Source of the DNA: Hydractinia symbiolongicarpus
Lineage: Eukaryota; Cnidaria; Hydrozoa; Anthoathecata; Hydractiniidae
Reading direction: 5' to 3'
Assembly (NCBI RefSeq): GCF_029227915.1
Contig: NC_079877.1
Location: 24,081,851-24,145,850 of the forward strand
DNA: 64,000 bases
In this document: positions 36,745 to 48,312 of the stretch, in pieces
Layout of the letters: each line of letters begins with the position of its first letter
How positions within the stretch are numbered: position 1 is the first letter of the stretch
Position numbers and translations under genes: made by a program
Notes under the pieces: model-generated
Told to the model about the DNA's origin: nothing
What the model saw: only the letters and a program-made list of their open reading frames with translations
Database searches by the model: none

Positions 36745-36900
36745 ATGGATTTTTATGATTGTCATTAACACAAAGATTGGTTTGAGAGTGACTAAGAGGA
36801 GAGACATACATATAATATTTCATATTCAAATGTAACCACCAATATATATTTTTTAACAGACTGAAGCAAATGAAGTAAAAGCTTCTAAAAGTTCTATCCT
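36745..36900 (+). pseudogene. Probable 3'-flank relic of a lost dioxygenase copy
   Basis: GTCATTAACACAAAGATTGG through GAGAGACATACATATAA and AAAGCTTCTAAAAG lines up with the sequence just after the stop of copy F (51070-51200), and more weakly with that of copy D (42290-42370). No coding exon remains upstream. The next block to the right (R1) matches the block right of copy F, which supports shared ancestry. Confidence 0.45.
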
Positions 36901-37148
36901 ATTTCAACCGGATTCGGGTTCATCAAAATAATTCATAATTTTGTTTGAATTATTATTAAGTTTAATAGAGAATGGAATTGTAAGAGACATGACACCCTCG
37001 CACGTTTAAGCAGTTTTCCGAGGTTGACGAGAAAAATGAAAATACTAAAATCTCAGAGAAAAGATAGAATGACGTTTGGCCCACGTTCAACTTCCAATCT
37101 TACTTGTTGACAAACCAAGTGTTTATAGCCATGATTACAATCAGTCCA

Positions 37149-37545
37149 AAGCTGGATAACATATAATTGAGTTCGCTTTTATTGTAATCAAAATGGAATA
37201 TGACAATGACTACTTTTTTAACAGAGTCACAACATTTTTTGAAAATCTGTTTCGTATCAATTTTGTACTGCTATGTGCTGTGTTTGCATCATTTTATATA
37301 AACAAATTGTCTAATAAAGATAGTAAGTAGCTAAGTAAATTTTTGGTTAGGTTAACTGTAACCATTTTCGTGATTGAATATTTAAATTGTGCACACCTTT
37401 ATTTTTGCATACAAATGTGAAGTCAGAGTCCAATTGATTATATGTTAATAAAAACAACTGTCAATTTTGCACTGAATTTTCTTTTTACGCTCAAAAAGGA
37501 GAAGTCAGGTATTATTTGACTCAATTATCAGGTATCCTGTCCAAA
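37149..37545. mobile_element. Short inverted-repeat element (GGACAGGA-end family), member 1
   Basis: The left end CTGGATAACATATAATTGAG (37151-37170) and the reversed right end (GGACAGGATACCTGATAATT) share the pattern GGAYA..ATA..TAATTGAG. The 400-bp interior is non-coding. A second copy is at about 52186-52638. Confidence 0.5.
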
Positions 37546-39040
37546 CATGCTTCGTTCTTTTCCGGAGCCAAAGTTTAGCAAAATTTAATTAAGTAATTGC
37601 TCAAAGATGTTAAAAGGTATCTTTCATAGGAAAAATGCATGTTTGGTAAAGGCTCTTAAGATATGTGAAAAGACCGTTGACGCTGGAATTATCGGAAAGA
37701 TTAAAATAATTTCATTGGTGACAGGGAATGTGAATATTTTGACAGCTAACTCTTGACATTTTGTTATTAATTACGATTTGAGCTATAACTAACGTTATAA
37801 TAAAGTTCAACTTCATTAGTTGTTGTTTTTGTTATGTATGCCATTTAAAAGTCGTTTTTAGTATAAAAATATTCTTTTTGGTTTTGCAGGACATAATTTA
37901 AAGGGAATTTGTTACACAGTTTAATCAAAATAGGTGAAATGTAAAAATATGAAACACTAGATGGTTCTAAAATTTCACATTATAAGGAAAGATACAGAAA
38001 ATGTGTTCCTTTTGAAATGATAAAAAATTGATTGACAGAAGTAAAGAGGGCTTTAAAACACAAAGGCGTTTGGAAATAAGATAAGGAGAACCAAATCTTT
38101 ATCTGCGGAGGTTGTAATGTAAATGTGAATTTCATACAATTACGGTGCTTGTTTCAGTGTTTTCGAAATTTAATTAGTACCAATTATCTTTGACGTGTTT
38201 CAATGTTAACTCTATTACTTCCTTTAATGACACGTCGTTTCTGTTTCCGTGCACCAACCTGTTGAAGTAATTAAAGTAACTTGGATTATAGTAGGTTTAT
38301 TGGTCCTCTAACGTATCCAGTAATTGATTTTGTCAACGTTAATCGCAACCTTTTTTTAGGATACTCATCTTCAAAAATTCACTTGTAAAGGGAGTACATG
38401 CAGGTAATTCAGGCTTGCAGAACAGCGTGCATTTAAAGGTTAAAATTACCTAGTTAGCCAAAACATATGTTGTTTTACGTTTTATGGGTCACAAATCCAT
38501 GACAGTATTTTTATAGTTCGAGATAGGCCAAAGTGGCCTTCTGTACGTACGCAGCTTTAGCATCATTATGAAATATATACATTGTTAAGTGTGTTACTCT
38601 GTAACCCAATGTTTTTTTAACTTAATTCGTTTTTTTATCCAACATCCAGAAAGTAATTTTTAAGTGCCACAAGTATTCAGCAAAGCACTTAATTAAATTA
38701 ATAACAAATGAATTTGAGGAAAACGATGACACAGGGTGTAGGCTTCATTAATATTGAAATACAATGTCAGAGATGCTTCTCCTACTAACAATTACTTAGC
38801 TGATCGTATACTTTAAAATAAATTAAAATATTATCTAAAAAAATTATTTATTTTTCTATAAAGAAACTTATAGGACTTTCTCAATAAGACTTCTTATACT
38901 TCCATTTATTTTGTCTCATGAAGACATGCTTACTGTAGTAAACAAGACAATGAAACCGTGTATATGGGTGAAATTAATATTATCCGTAAAATTATTTGAA
39001 TTGAAACAGTGCTGATACCCTTGCTAATGCTAATCAAAAA

Positions 39041-39060
39041 TATATATATATATATATATA
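39041..39060. repeat. (TA)10 microsatellite
   Basis: Uninterrupted TA dinucleotide run. Confidence 0.9.
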
Positions 39061-39766
39061 TGAATTTATTTCGTATGATAGACACGGCAGAAGATCGTCA
39101 TATTTGTTTTGTCGCCTGGTAAACTTGCCAAGTTATAAATCTCCGAAAAAAATATGGACAAAAAATAATTTGCGTTTTTAAATTTTTGTCTTTTCGTTCA
39201 TTTTTTTAGAGTACTGTAAACAAGATCGGTTCTCATTGACTTTATATACTTGCTCATTAAAAATATCTATAACTTGTATAAATCATAGATCATAGATTTT
39301 ATCTTTACTTTTCACCTTTGCACTCCAAAGCACAACCGCGTCCTCACAGAAGAAGTTTTCCAAAACCCTGAAATATCCATAGCTTTAAGTCGATAATCTG
39401 TCGGCGCCACTAATGGCCATGTGCTATCGCCACGTTGACGAAATCAGAAATTATTGTATATAGAATTTAATTTCCTTTCATGTTGGTTTTTAATTGTTGG
39501 AGTTATGCTGACACATAGGTGGTTCGCAAATAGACGTGCGCAGGAGTCTAAGCTTTGATAAGCATTAAGTACGTTAGGATGTTGCAAAAAAGTGGAAAGT
39601 CTCGCCTACCTCTAAATAAAGTTGAAAAAGGCATTGTGCATTGTGAATTTTAAACATAATGAGAAAGTTCTGACGTTTGACCCTTTCTTTTTGTCATTAA
39701 CCAAATGCACGCTTGATAACATCTAAAAGACAAGGTTCAAGCATCAGAAGTTTGGCACAAACATTT

Positions 39767-40345
39767 GAACAGGACACCAGGTAATTGGATTTGCTTACGA
39801 GAGTCACGTATATGTAATCATATCAAGAAAGACAATGGAACATTCATTTCCTCCATAGAGTCATTTAACACTAAATTTGTGGAAAATCAATAAACAGATT
39901 CAAATAAATATATTTCCGGGAACTTGCTCCATTATAAATACTTACCCTTTTGGTTCTTGTATCAACCATGTGTGGCATATTTACACAATCATATAATTTA
40001 ATATATAATAGTCTAATTCGATGCTACTTTTGTACCTTTTCTCCTACTTACCTGTTTTGCACATCTGAATTTTCTTATTATCTTGTGGTCAAAATAAGAA
40101 GAGAGTTCTTTGGTCCTAAAAATACACGTAGCTTGTTATAACGATGTTGTTGTAGCTTTGCAGCAATGTTAAGACATTGTAACGTTTTTCAAACGCAGAC
40201 ATATTTTACTCACAAATATTGATTCTAAATTTAATTTTCGTGTTTGTTAAATAAACAAATTCAACTTTGCACCGTTGTTTTTACATCAAATAACACTAAC
40301 ATGAAGCCAGTTATTCTTAAAGCAAATTACTGGTTATCCTGTCCA
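39767..40345. mobile_element. Short inverted-repeat element (GGACAGGA-end family), member 2
   Basis: Left end ACAGGACACCAGGTAATTGG at about 39769; the reversed right end reads GGACAGGATAACCAGTAATT. The 580-bp interior is AT-rich and non-coding. Its counterpart is at 54513-55087. Confidence 0.5.
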
Positions 40346-40624
40346 AACATTCCATCCAAATTTGTGGATTCAGTTAGTGTATTCCACGTAATTCTAAAAA
40401 AACCTGCTTTGCTAAGGACTTGCCAGTTTTATGACGAAACCAGCAAAACTGTAACAAAACTCTGTAACAGCAAAAATGTTAATTTTGGCAATGTGAAAAA
40501 AAACGCAATACCTAGAAACTAGCGGGTTACACAAAGAACAAAACCACATCCTGTAAAAAATGTTAATCTCATCATTTTAACACAAGCATTGATTCTAATT
40601 TCATATCCACCAGTTTTTCTTTCA

Positions 40625-41123
40625 TGACGTCATTTGTCAGAATCTATAAAACGTTTCTTGCTGCATGAGTTAAAACCAAAAGCAATATTTTGTTTGTCGA
40701 AGTCAGTGGTGAAGAAAAAATACAAGGGTTCCTTTAAAGTTACTGTGTAAGTATGAATTAAGAAATTAAATGCTAGCACGAAGTTAGAAAATAAGGAGAT
40801 AAGAGTTGTTATTCCTTAACTATAAACCTTCGAAAGAATTATTTAATATGACAGTTTAATGAGCTTTCCAAATTTCAAATTTCATTTTTAAAGTGTTTTA
40901 TTACATGTATTACCTGTTAAAAACAAAATAAAATCGAAGAACTAAAAGGGAAATAGTGTTTTGACCCAAATACTGTTGGTGTTCTTGCCATTTATTGAGA
41001 CTTGCCGTTATGGTTTTCGTTGCTTTATAAAATGTTGAAATCAAATAGCTTGAAACACACTTAGTAAAATTCTCTTAAAAACAGTCTACATTAAAGTTCA
41101 AAGTAGAGTTTTTTTTTTTTAAG
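40625..41123 (+). promoter_or_regulatory. CRE-TATA promoter and leader exon of dioxygenase D
   Basis: TGACGTCA at 40625-40632, 12 bp, TATAAA at 40645-40650, then a leader exon ending at 40746 with donor GTAAGTATG, and an intron to the acceptor TTTAAG at 41123. The spacing matches B and C although surrounding sequence differs, so the CRE-TATA unit looks conserved by function. Confidence 0.65.
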
Positions 41124-41126
41124 ATC

Positions 41127-42263
41127 ATGGTAAAGAACGATATCTTTCCCATCCTAGATGTTTCATGTCTCACAGATAATTACACTGCAGCCAGTGATTG
41201 GGAAGGTGCAAAGCTTCAGCATGATGTACAAGTGAAGAATCTTGTTGAAGAGTTATCAAATGGTTTTAGTACCTGGGGATTTCTCTACGTGAAAGGGCAT
41301 GGTATACCACAAAATCTCATTGATAGTGCATTTAAAATGTCGGAAAAGTTTTTTAAACAGGAGAAGGAGACAAAGATGAGTTATCAAAGAGGTCCTGGAA
41401 TAAGTGAAAGATATGTTCCCATAAAAGGTGAAGTGCTTGATGAAATGAAACCGGAAGATATAAAGGAAGCTTTTGACTTTTTGCCTAATTCTGATGTCAC
41501 TAAGAAGTTGTCAAGGGTAATGCCAGAAGTTGTTACTGAATTGAGCGAGTTATTTGAACATTGTTCAACATTGCTATACAAATTACTGAGGTTGCTTGCA
41601 GTTGCACTTGGAATAGACACGGAGACTTTTGTGAATCTACATACAAATGTTGGTAATCGCAGTTTAAATGGAACTTCACTGCGAACATTGTTTTATCCTC
41701 AAATCAATGGATCAACAGAGGTAAATCAAAGTCGTTGCAGTGAGCATACAGATTATGGAACATTAACTTTACTTTTTCAAGATAATATTGGTGGTTTAGA
41801 GGTATGTCAATATTGCTTGCTACATTTCATAAATTGTAATATGCGTTTTTAATTTTTATAGTTGTGTTTTTGGCGAATTTCCTGTAATCATTGTGTTTTG
41901 TTTTCAAAACTCAGGGAAACAATTCTTTAAAAAAATTAATACATATGTATGTTGTTTCAGGTTTTTTCTCCATCTGGAGAATTTGTAAAGGCTGTTCTGA
42001 TTCCTGGTGCCATCGTTATTAATGCAGCTGATCTCTTGCATACATGGAGCAATGGAAAATTCTGCGCCACTATCCACAGAGTACAAATACCAACAGATCC
42101 AATGCGATTGTCAATGCCACGCCAGTCGATTGCGTTCTTTGCTCATCCTAATTATGATGTCACTATTAATTATCAGGACGAGAATGGAAAAGCGAAGACG
42201 AAAAATGCGTATAAACATTTGAAAAGAAGATTCGATTCCACCATTATTACCGACAATGTGTGA
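41127..42263 (+). CDS. Isopenicillin-N-synthase-like 2OG/Fe(II) dioxygenase, copy D
   Basis: Coding exons 41127-41801 and 41961-42263 with a 159-bp phase-0 intron; 325 aa. Catalytic residues are intact: SEHTDYGTLTLL, NGKFCATIHRV, PRQSIAFF. It is intermediate between A and the B/C/E group. Distinct residues include KNDIFP at the start, GISERYVPIKGEVLDE, KLSRVMPEVV and a C for R in KFCATIH. It sits between blocks R1 and S1. An AATAAATAAAATA at about 42355-42366 could serve as polyadenylation signal. Confidence 0.93.
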
Positions 42264-42839
42264 AGTAAATTAAGGTGTATGTATAAGTAAGCTTGTATAT
42301 ACTTATTATTGTTAACACGAAGATTACGTTGAAGAATATTGGCCCAGAGGAGAGAAATAAATAAAATATTTCGTATTTTGCATATACTAAGAGCTCCTTA
42401 AAAAATTACTGAATTTCGAATTGAAATATTTTTATCTTTTCAAAGTATCTTAAGATGTTTTAAACATTAAGAAGTAATTACAAGAACCATCGCTTGTTTC
42501 ATAAAAACAAAGCAACGCTATAATATGAATGACCTAGATTTTCTTCCATATGAAAGTATTAACTGGTTTATTTTCGTCTGGATAGATTTTTTTTGTTTAC
42601 TGGCTCAATGTATTGTACAGGGAATTCCAATCAGGGAAAACAAATATCATATTGATAGTAATGTAGTGTTTACCTAAGGGTATCTCGCACAACAACCAAA
42701 ATATTTGCAAAACTAACTGCTTAAATTAAAAATCGATGCATTTATGTATTTTATAATCTCATTGTAGATTGTAGTAATTATAGAAAAAGATTACTGTACT
42801 TTTTTTATTTCATTTTTACTATCTTTGAAAAAAATTTCC

Positions 42840-44580
42840 CCTCTGCTTGTTCTAGTTGCTAAGGCCTTAGGAATGTTTACATTGGTACCATCCAAGTGAT
42901 CCCCCATAAAGCGGACAGTGGCATAAAAAGTAACACGATCTTGCGCAAACTATGGCGGCAAATTTAACGATTCGTTGATAATTATATTCAGGGAATACAA
43001 TCTTGATTTTAGCAACGAACATTCTTGTACAACGAATTCACCGAAAGCTGTAATTAGAAGACTACTGATTCTATGTCTACACGAGAAGTTGGATTAAAAA
43101 TGGTTCTAGATACACATTTGTCAAAAAATTAATATCCTACTTAAACAGTTATTTTTTTCTGGAATCGATCCCAGAGCGGAACAATACTTTGAATTATGTA
43201 AGGAAAACCCTAGGTAACTTGATCTCTGAAAGTTTTTAATATGCACACGGGTTTTGAAGAAATCTCTTTGCCGAAAAATTTACTTTGTTTCATTATTTAA
43301 ATGTCAGTAATTGGTTTTTATATATACATGATAAAAGAGTATGATCAGAAAATCAAGGGTATGAAAGGGTATAAAAAACAAGATTGCAATCAGTCATAAT
43401 GTTTGGCAAAAAATCTTCAAACAGGACACTAAGTAATTGGATTCGTTTACGTCGATCAAGGAAATGCAATCGTAACGGAACGATAAAATTTACTCTTTCT
43501 TTAACAGAGCCATAAGAAAATAACTTTTTAAAGCCGAGAAAAACAACCATAAAGACATTTTTGTTAACATCTGTAATAAACATGGTTAGTAACATATACG
43601 GATTTAATTTAGATGACAATTTAGTAACCTCTTTTGTGGTAACTTTTCTGCCTGTTTCCTATTAAAGATTTAGTTAAAGTAAAAAAAGTTCTTAAAAGTA
43701 TTTTTTGTAGTTTAAAGTAAAGGTAGTGTAGGAAAAATGTTTTTGATTCGCAAAATCTTGAATATGGAAAATTTAAAACTTTAAGGGTTTCGATTTACAA
43801 GCCCGTTTATAAATGTTTTGAAAATAGCAATTTTTCGCAAAACCACATTTCCTGTTGAGTGCTTCACAGCCGAAAAGCTGCGAGTGTTTTGTTTTGCCAA
43901 TAGTGTAGGGTAGGTGAGGAGTTTTAAAAATTCGCTGGGTGTAGTTTCTGCGATGTCCGCAATGAACAATTAACGCACCGGCCCGCGAAAAGATGACATG
44001 ATTGCAGTTACAAATTGTATTTCATTTAATTTCTGTTGTCTGTTGGAGATCTAAATTGATCCGCAGCATCATTAGTTTTATTCGTAAAATAAATAAATTT
44101 TTAAGAGAAAACTATGAATCGCTACATACTTAGTTGTCGCTGCTTTTAACAGCCGCGATTGAATATGTAAAATATGCGAACCATAATTTTTCTTTACACA
44201 TGAAAAGTCAAAGTTTAGCACTGCAGTTTTGTTGTTGGTTAAGCACTGCAGTTTTGTTTACGTCAAACATAATTAATGAGGAGTCAAGTAACACTTGACT
44301 TAATTATCATGCTACCCAAACGTGTGGAGCTAAAGATCAGCTTCATCAGGATTTATGTAATAAAATCAGTCAGAAATGTCAAAAGGTCTACCTTCTGAGA
44401 AAAATACTTATTCGGTAAAGACTCTTCAGTTATGTAGAAAAAGAATTGGCGCCAGAATAACCGGGAAGGTTAAAAGCACTTCCTGGCCTACTGATGGTAT
44501 AAATGTTTTGATAATAAAGTCGTGACGTTTTGTTGCTATTAACGATTTGGAGTAAAATAAAAGTTGTATTCTAATTTAAA
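42840..44580. repeat. Duplicated non-coding block S1
   Basis: Aligns in the same orientation with 56580-58490: for example CATTGGTACCATCC, AAAGTAACACGATCTTGCGC and TTAACGCACCGGCCC occur in both. No coding frame is shared, so I take it as non-coding. Confidence 0.8.
43421..44321. mobile_element. Short inverted-repeat element (GGACAGGA-end family), member 3
   Basis: Left end ACAGGACACTAAGTAATTGG at 43421; the reversed right end reads TTTGGGTAGCATGATAATTA. Ends are more diverged than in members 1 and 2. Counterpart at 57173-58231. Confidence 0.4.
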
Positions 44581-45930
44581 AAAATAGACCTTTGCTTAAA
44601 TAACAATATAGTAACAGTGCAGACAAAGATATGTTTTTTTTTCATTAAAATTGTCGAAAAAAATTATGTCTGTTTTGCCAAAAAGACCGTGGGTTTCTTT
44701 ATTTGCGTCATGTCACAAAAATGACCGACTTTAAACATTTGTAACGTGTTCATAACGGGACTCGAATTGACGCAAAACAAACACATTTTGGTCCGTCTTG
44801 CAACTTTGTTAACACACTAAACGTAAGCATAGCAGCACCTAAGGTTTCCATCACGAAGTCATAATGTTTTACACAAACTTTATGGGATCGCTCCGTAAGT
44901 AACCTGAGCACGCAAACAGAAACGTTGTGTCATGAAAGCATGTAATAAAAATATCGAAGAACATCAAAGATAATTGAATACTAATTGAATATAAAATCCA
45001 CTTAATTCCATTGCGAAAGCAGCAAGAAGAATCTGATTATTTCCTTTCTTGGACAATTCTGCATTTTTTAAACCGTAATCCCTTTTGTTGCAAAGATTTT
45101 GTCTGCCCACCAATTTTAGTATTTTAAAAGAAAAATAATACTGTAAAATTGATTCAACTTTTTTAATCTTGCGTAATTATGTGAAGTATCACCTTTCTTC
45201 TAAAAAAATGTTTAACACAATTACCGAGATTAAAAAGTATGTAACAAAATCTCCTGAAAGCAAGGCCAGCAAAACCATAGGACGGGATCTTTTTCGCTAA
45301 AAAAAACCCGACCTTTTGTAACCGCAACAACGAACAATAATTTGCGACTTTATTTTGAATGTTTCCTTCCCCGACGTCGTAAAGTGATACGAATCGCCAA
45401 TAAAAAGATTTTGTTAACTGTCAGCCAAGATTCTCACCTGTTTGTACCACATTCCCAAGAAATGTCCTTCATAATTGTGCTTGCTGTCTAACATGTAATC
45501 AATTATTGTAGACCTGTTTATTATTTCTTCCAAATTTAATTCTTGAAAATTTCGAAATTAAGGAAAACAGCAGTAGGAAAAATTTTTTGTGGCTTTGTTT
45601 GGCAGAGATCTATATTTTGCATAGGCCTTCTTATAGTTCAAATCGTAAACAACAACAAAATATCAAGAATTTTTTATTAAATAATCATGGCACCAGTGTT
45701 TCTCCGGGGATTTCTTTAACATTTTCAGTTATTCTGAGCCCAATGCTCTTTCATCTTAACCAAACAAGCATTTTACTCACGATGCAGACATTTTAACATT
45801 TTTGTGTCATTTTTTTGTTGTAAATCTTGCAAAAGCCAAACTTAGGATCCAAAATTTCAGAAAGAAGGTTAGGGTGACCTGACTTCACATTTTAAGAGGC
45901 TCTCTACTAGCGTGACAAAAAATTTAATGC
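44580..45930. other. Intergenic, no gene seen
   Basis: AT-rich. Not recognised as part of the duplicated blocks, apart from a generic resemblance in small AT-rich words. No frame worth calling. Confidence 0.4.
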
Positions 45931-45934
45931 TTAG

Positions 45935-46560
45935 TTAATTAATTATCCTGTGTAAATATTTGTTATAATAATAATAATAAAAATGTAGATACATCTTAAT
46001 ACTCACGGATAGCCAATTTAGTGATAATAATAGGAAAAAAGTATTTAAATATTTACATATAAGTAATTTTAAACGTTGTCAGTATTAATGGTGGAATCGA
46101 ATCTTGTTTTCAAATGTTCATACGCATTTCTCGTCCTCCAGTTTCCATTCTGGTCCTGATAATTAATAGATAAAAAAAGAAGAAAGTTAATAATGATGCT
46201 TTTAATTCGTATGACTCTATGGGAGAACAATTTTTTTTTATACTTTACTATATATATTGCATATTTGAATTAATTATCCTGTAAAAATATTCGTTATAAT
46301 AATAATAATGAAATAGTATTAATGTGGATACATCTTAATATTAATGGATTGGACATTTAACATTTTTCTGTTGTAGTCATGTCTCTATTGTTAGCCATTC
46401 ACCAATTTCGTGTTAATAAAAGCAGAAAGTATTTAAATATTTACTTATAAGTAATTTTAAACGTTGTCAGTAAAAATGGTGGAATCGAATCTTGTTTGCA
46501 AATGTTCATACGCATTTCTCGTCCTCCAGTTTCCATTCTGGTCCTGATAATTAATAGATA
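45935..46560 (-). pseudogene. Two truncated tandem copies of the dioxygenase exon-2 3' end
   Basis: Downstream of copy E, the last ~30 codons of exon 2 plus 3' flank recur twice, at about 46060-46157 and 46455-46555. Both break at the same point after CCTGATAATTAATAG, where sequence jumps to the flank word AGAAAGTTAATAATGATGC. Repeat length is about 390-430 bp. They are dead ends that cannot encode a protein. Confidence 0.8.
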
Positions 46561-46893
46561 AAAGAAGAAGAAAGTTAATAATGATGCTTTTAATTGTTAT
46601 CAATTTTTTTTTCCCAACACATTTTCCTTATCAAAACTTTTATATTTTTGTTTAACATGACTCTATGGGAGAACTATTTTTTTTTACACTTTACTATATA
46701 TATTGCATATTTGAATTAATTATCCTGTACAAATATTCGTTTTAATAATAATGAAATAGTATTAATGTGGATACATCTTAATATTTATGGATTGGACATT
46801 TAACATTTTTCTGCTGAAGTCATGTCTCTATTGTTAGCCATTCACCAATTTCGTAAAAGCAGAAAGTGTATAAATATTTACATACAAGTAATT

Positions 46894-48049
46894 TTAAACA
46901 TTGTTCGTAATAATGGTGGAATCGAATCTTGTTTTCAAATGTTCATACGCATTTCTCGTCTTCGATTTTCCATTCTCGTCCTGGTAATTAATAGTGACAT
47001 CATAATTTGGATGGGCAAAGAACGCAATTGATTGACGTGGCATTGACAATCGCATTGGATCTGTTGGTATTTGTACTCTGTGAATGGTTGCGCGGAATTT
47101 TCCATTGCTCCATGTATGCAAGAGATCGGCTGCATTGATAACGATGGTACCAGGAATTGGAACAGCCTTTACAAATTCTCCAGACGGAGACAAAACCTAA
47201 AATATTACATTGATAACTTTAAATTAACAAAAGATTCTTTGAGTTTACAGAAAAAACGAAAGGCAATGACTCAGGTTAAACCAATACAATTATTTAGTTA
47301 AATTACGTATTATTTCTGTGTGCAAAAAATTAAATTTTCTTACGATTTATATGGCAAGAAAAGCGTTAACATACCTCTAAGCCACCGATATTATCTTGAA
47401 AAAGCAAAGTTATTGTACCATAGTCTGTATGCTCACCGCAACGTCTTTGATTCTCCGCTGTTGGTCGATTGATATGTGGATAAAACAATGTGCGCAGTGA
47501 CGTTCCATTTAAACTGCGATTACCAATATTTGTATGTAGATTCACAAAAGTCTCTGTGTCTATACCAAGAGCAACTGCAAGCAACCTCAGTAATTTGTAT
47601 AGCAATGTTGAACAATGTTCAAATAACTCACTCAATTCAGTAACAACTTCTGGCATTTCCTGTGATAACTTTTTACTCACATCAGAATTAGGCAAAAAGT
47701 CAAAAGCTTCCTTTATATCTTCCGGTTTCATTTCATCAAACACTTCACCTTTTATTGGAACATATCCTTCACTTATTCCAGGTCCTCTTTTATAACTCAT
47801 CTTCGTCTCCTTCTCCATTCTAAAGAACTTTTCTGACATTTTAAATGTTCCATCTATGAGATTTTGTGGTATACCATGTCCTTTCACGTAAAGAAATCCC
47901 CAGTCACTAAAACCATTTGATAATTCTTCAACAAGATTGTTTACCTGTACATCATGCTGAAGTTTTGCACCTTCCCAATCACTGGCTGCTGTGTAATTAT
48001 CTGACAGACATGAAACATCTAGGATGGGAAAGATATCGTTTCTCACCAT
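46894..48049 (-). CDS. Isopenicillin-N-synthase-like 2OG/Fe(II) dioxygenase, copy E
   Basis: Coding exons 47375-48049 and 46894-47196, 178-bp phase-0 intron; 325 aa, with ligands HTD, H in ATIHRV and RQS intact. The backbone is B/C-like (GNRSLNGTSLRTLF, RPTAENQ), but residues 67-78 read GTFKMSEKFFRM as in copy A, where B and C read GAFKMSEKFFKQ. C-terminus TIITNNV. Start chosen as for B and C. Confidence 0.93.
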
Positions 48050-48055
48050 TATTCT

Positions 48056-48312
48056 AAAAGAAATCATAAATATATAAGTATAATAAACCCAATTAGAAAC
48101 AATTTAATTTGTATGTATACATACATATCCTGAGAATCTTATTAATTCTTAAATGCATATAGAAATTTTGTTTGTATATATCCACAACAAGAACTTACAT
48201 AGTGTGTAATAGAAGTCGATATTACGTATTATTTCTTCTACAAGGTAAGTCTTGGTTTTAATTTTGATTTCTGAAGTTAGCTAGGTTTTATAGATTTTTG
48301 CGAATGACATCA
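48056..48312 (-). promoter_or_regulatory. TATA promoter and leader exon of dioxygenase E, with altered CRE
   Basis: Same layout as B and C, with TATAAAA at 48286-48292 and donor GTAAGT after a leader exon ending at 48199. The octamer is TGATGTCA (48305-48312, minus strand), one change from the palindromic CRE, which would probably weaken CREB-type binding. Confidence 0.6.

Larger units (their letters stand above)
36960..40600. repeat. Duplicated non-coding block R1
   Basis: Aligns with 51990-55260 in the same orientation and with 61690-63990 reversed. Anchors include CCACGTTCAACTTCC, GTATCCTGTCC, GATAGTAAGTAGCTAAGTAA, GGGAGTACATGCA and ACAGGACACCAGGTAATTGG. Within it I see only short-element ends and a (TA)10 tract at 39041-39060; no gene. 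Confidence 0.8.
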
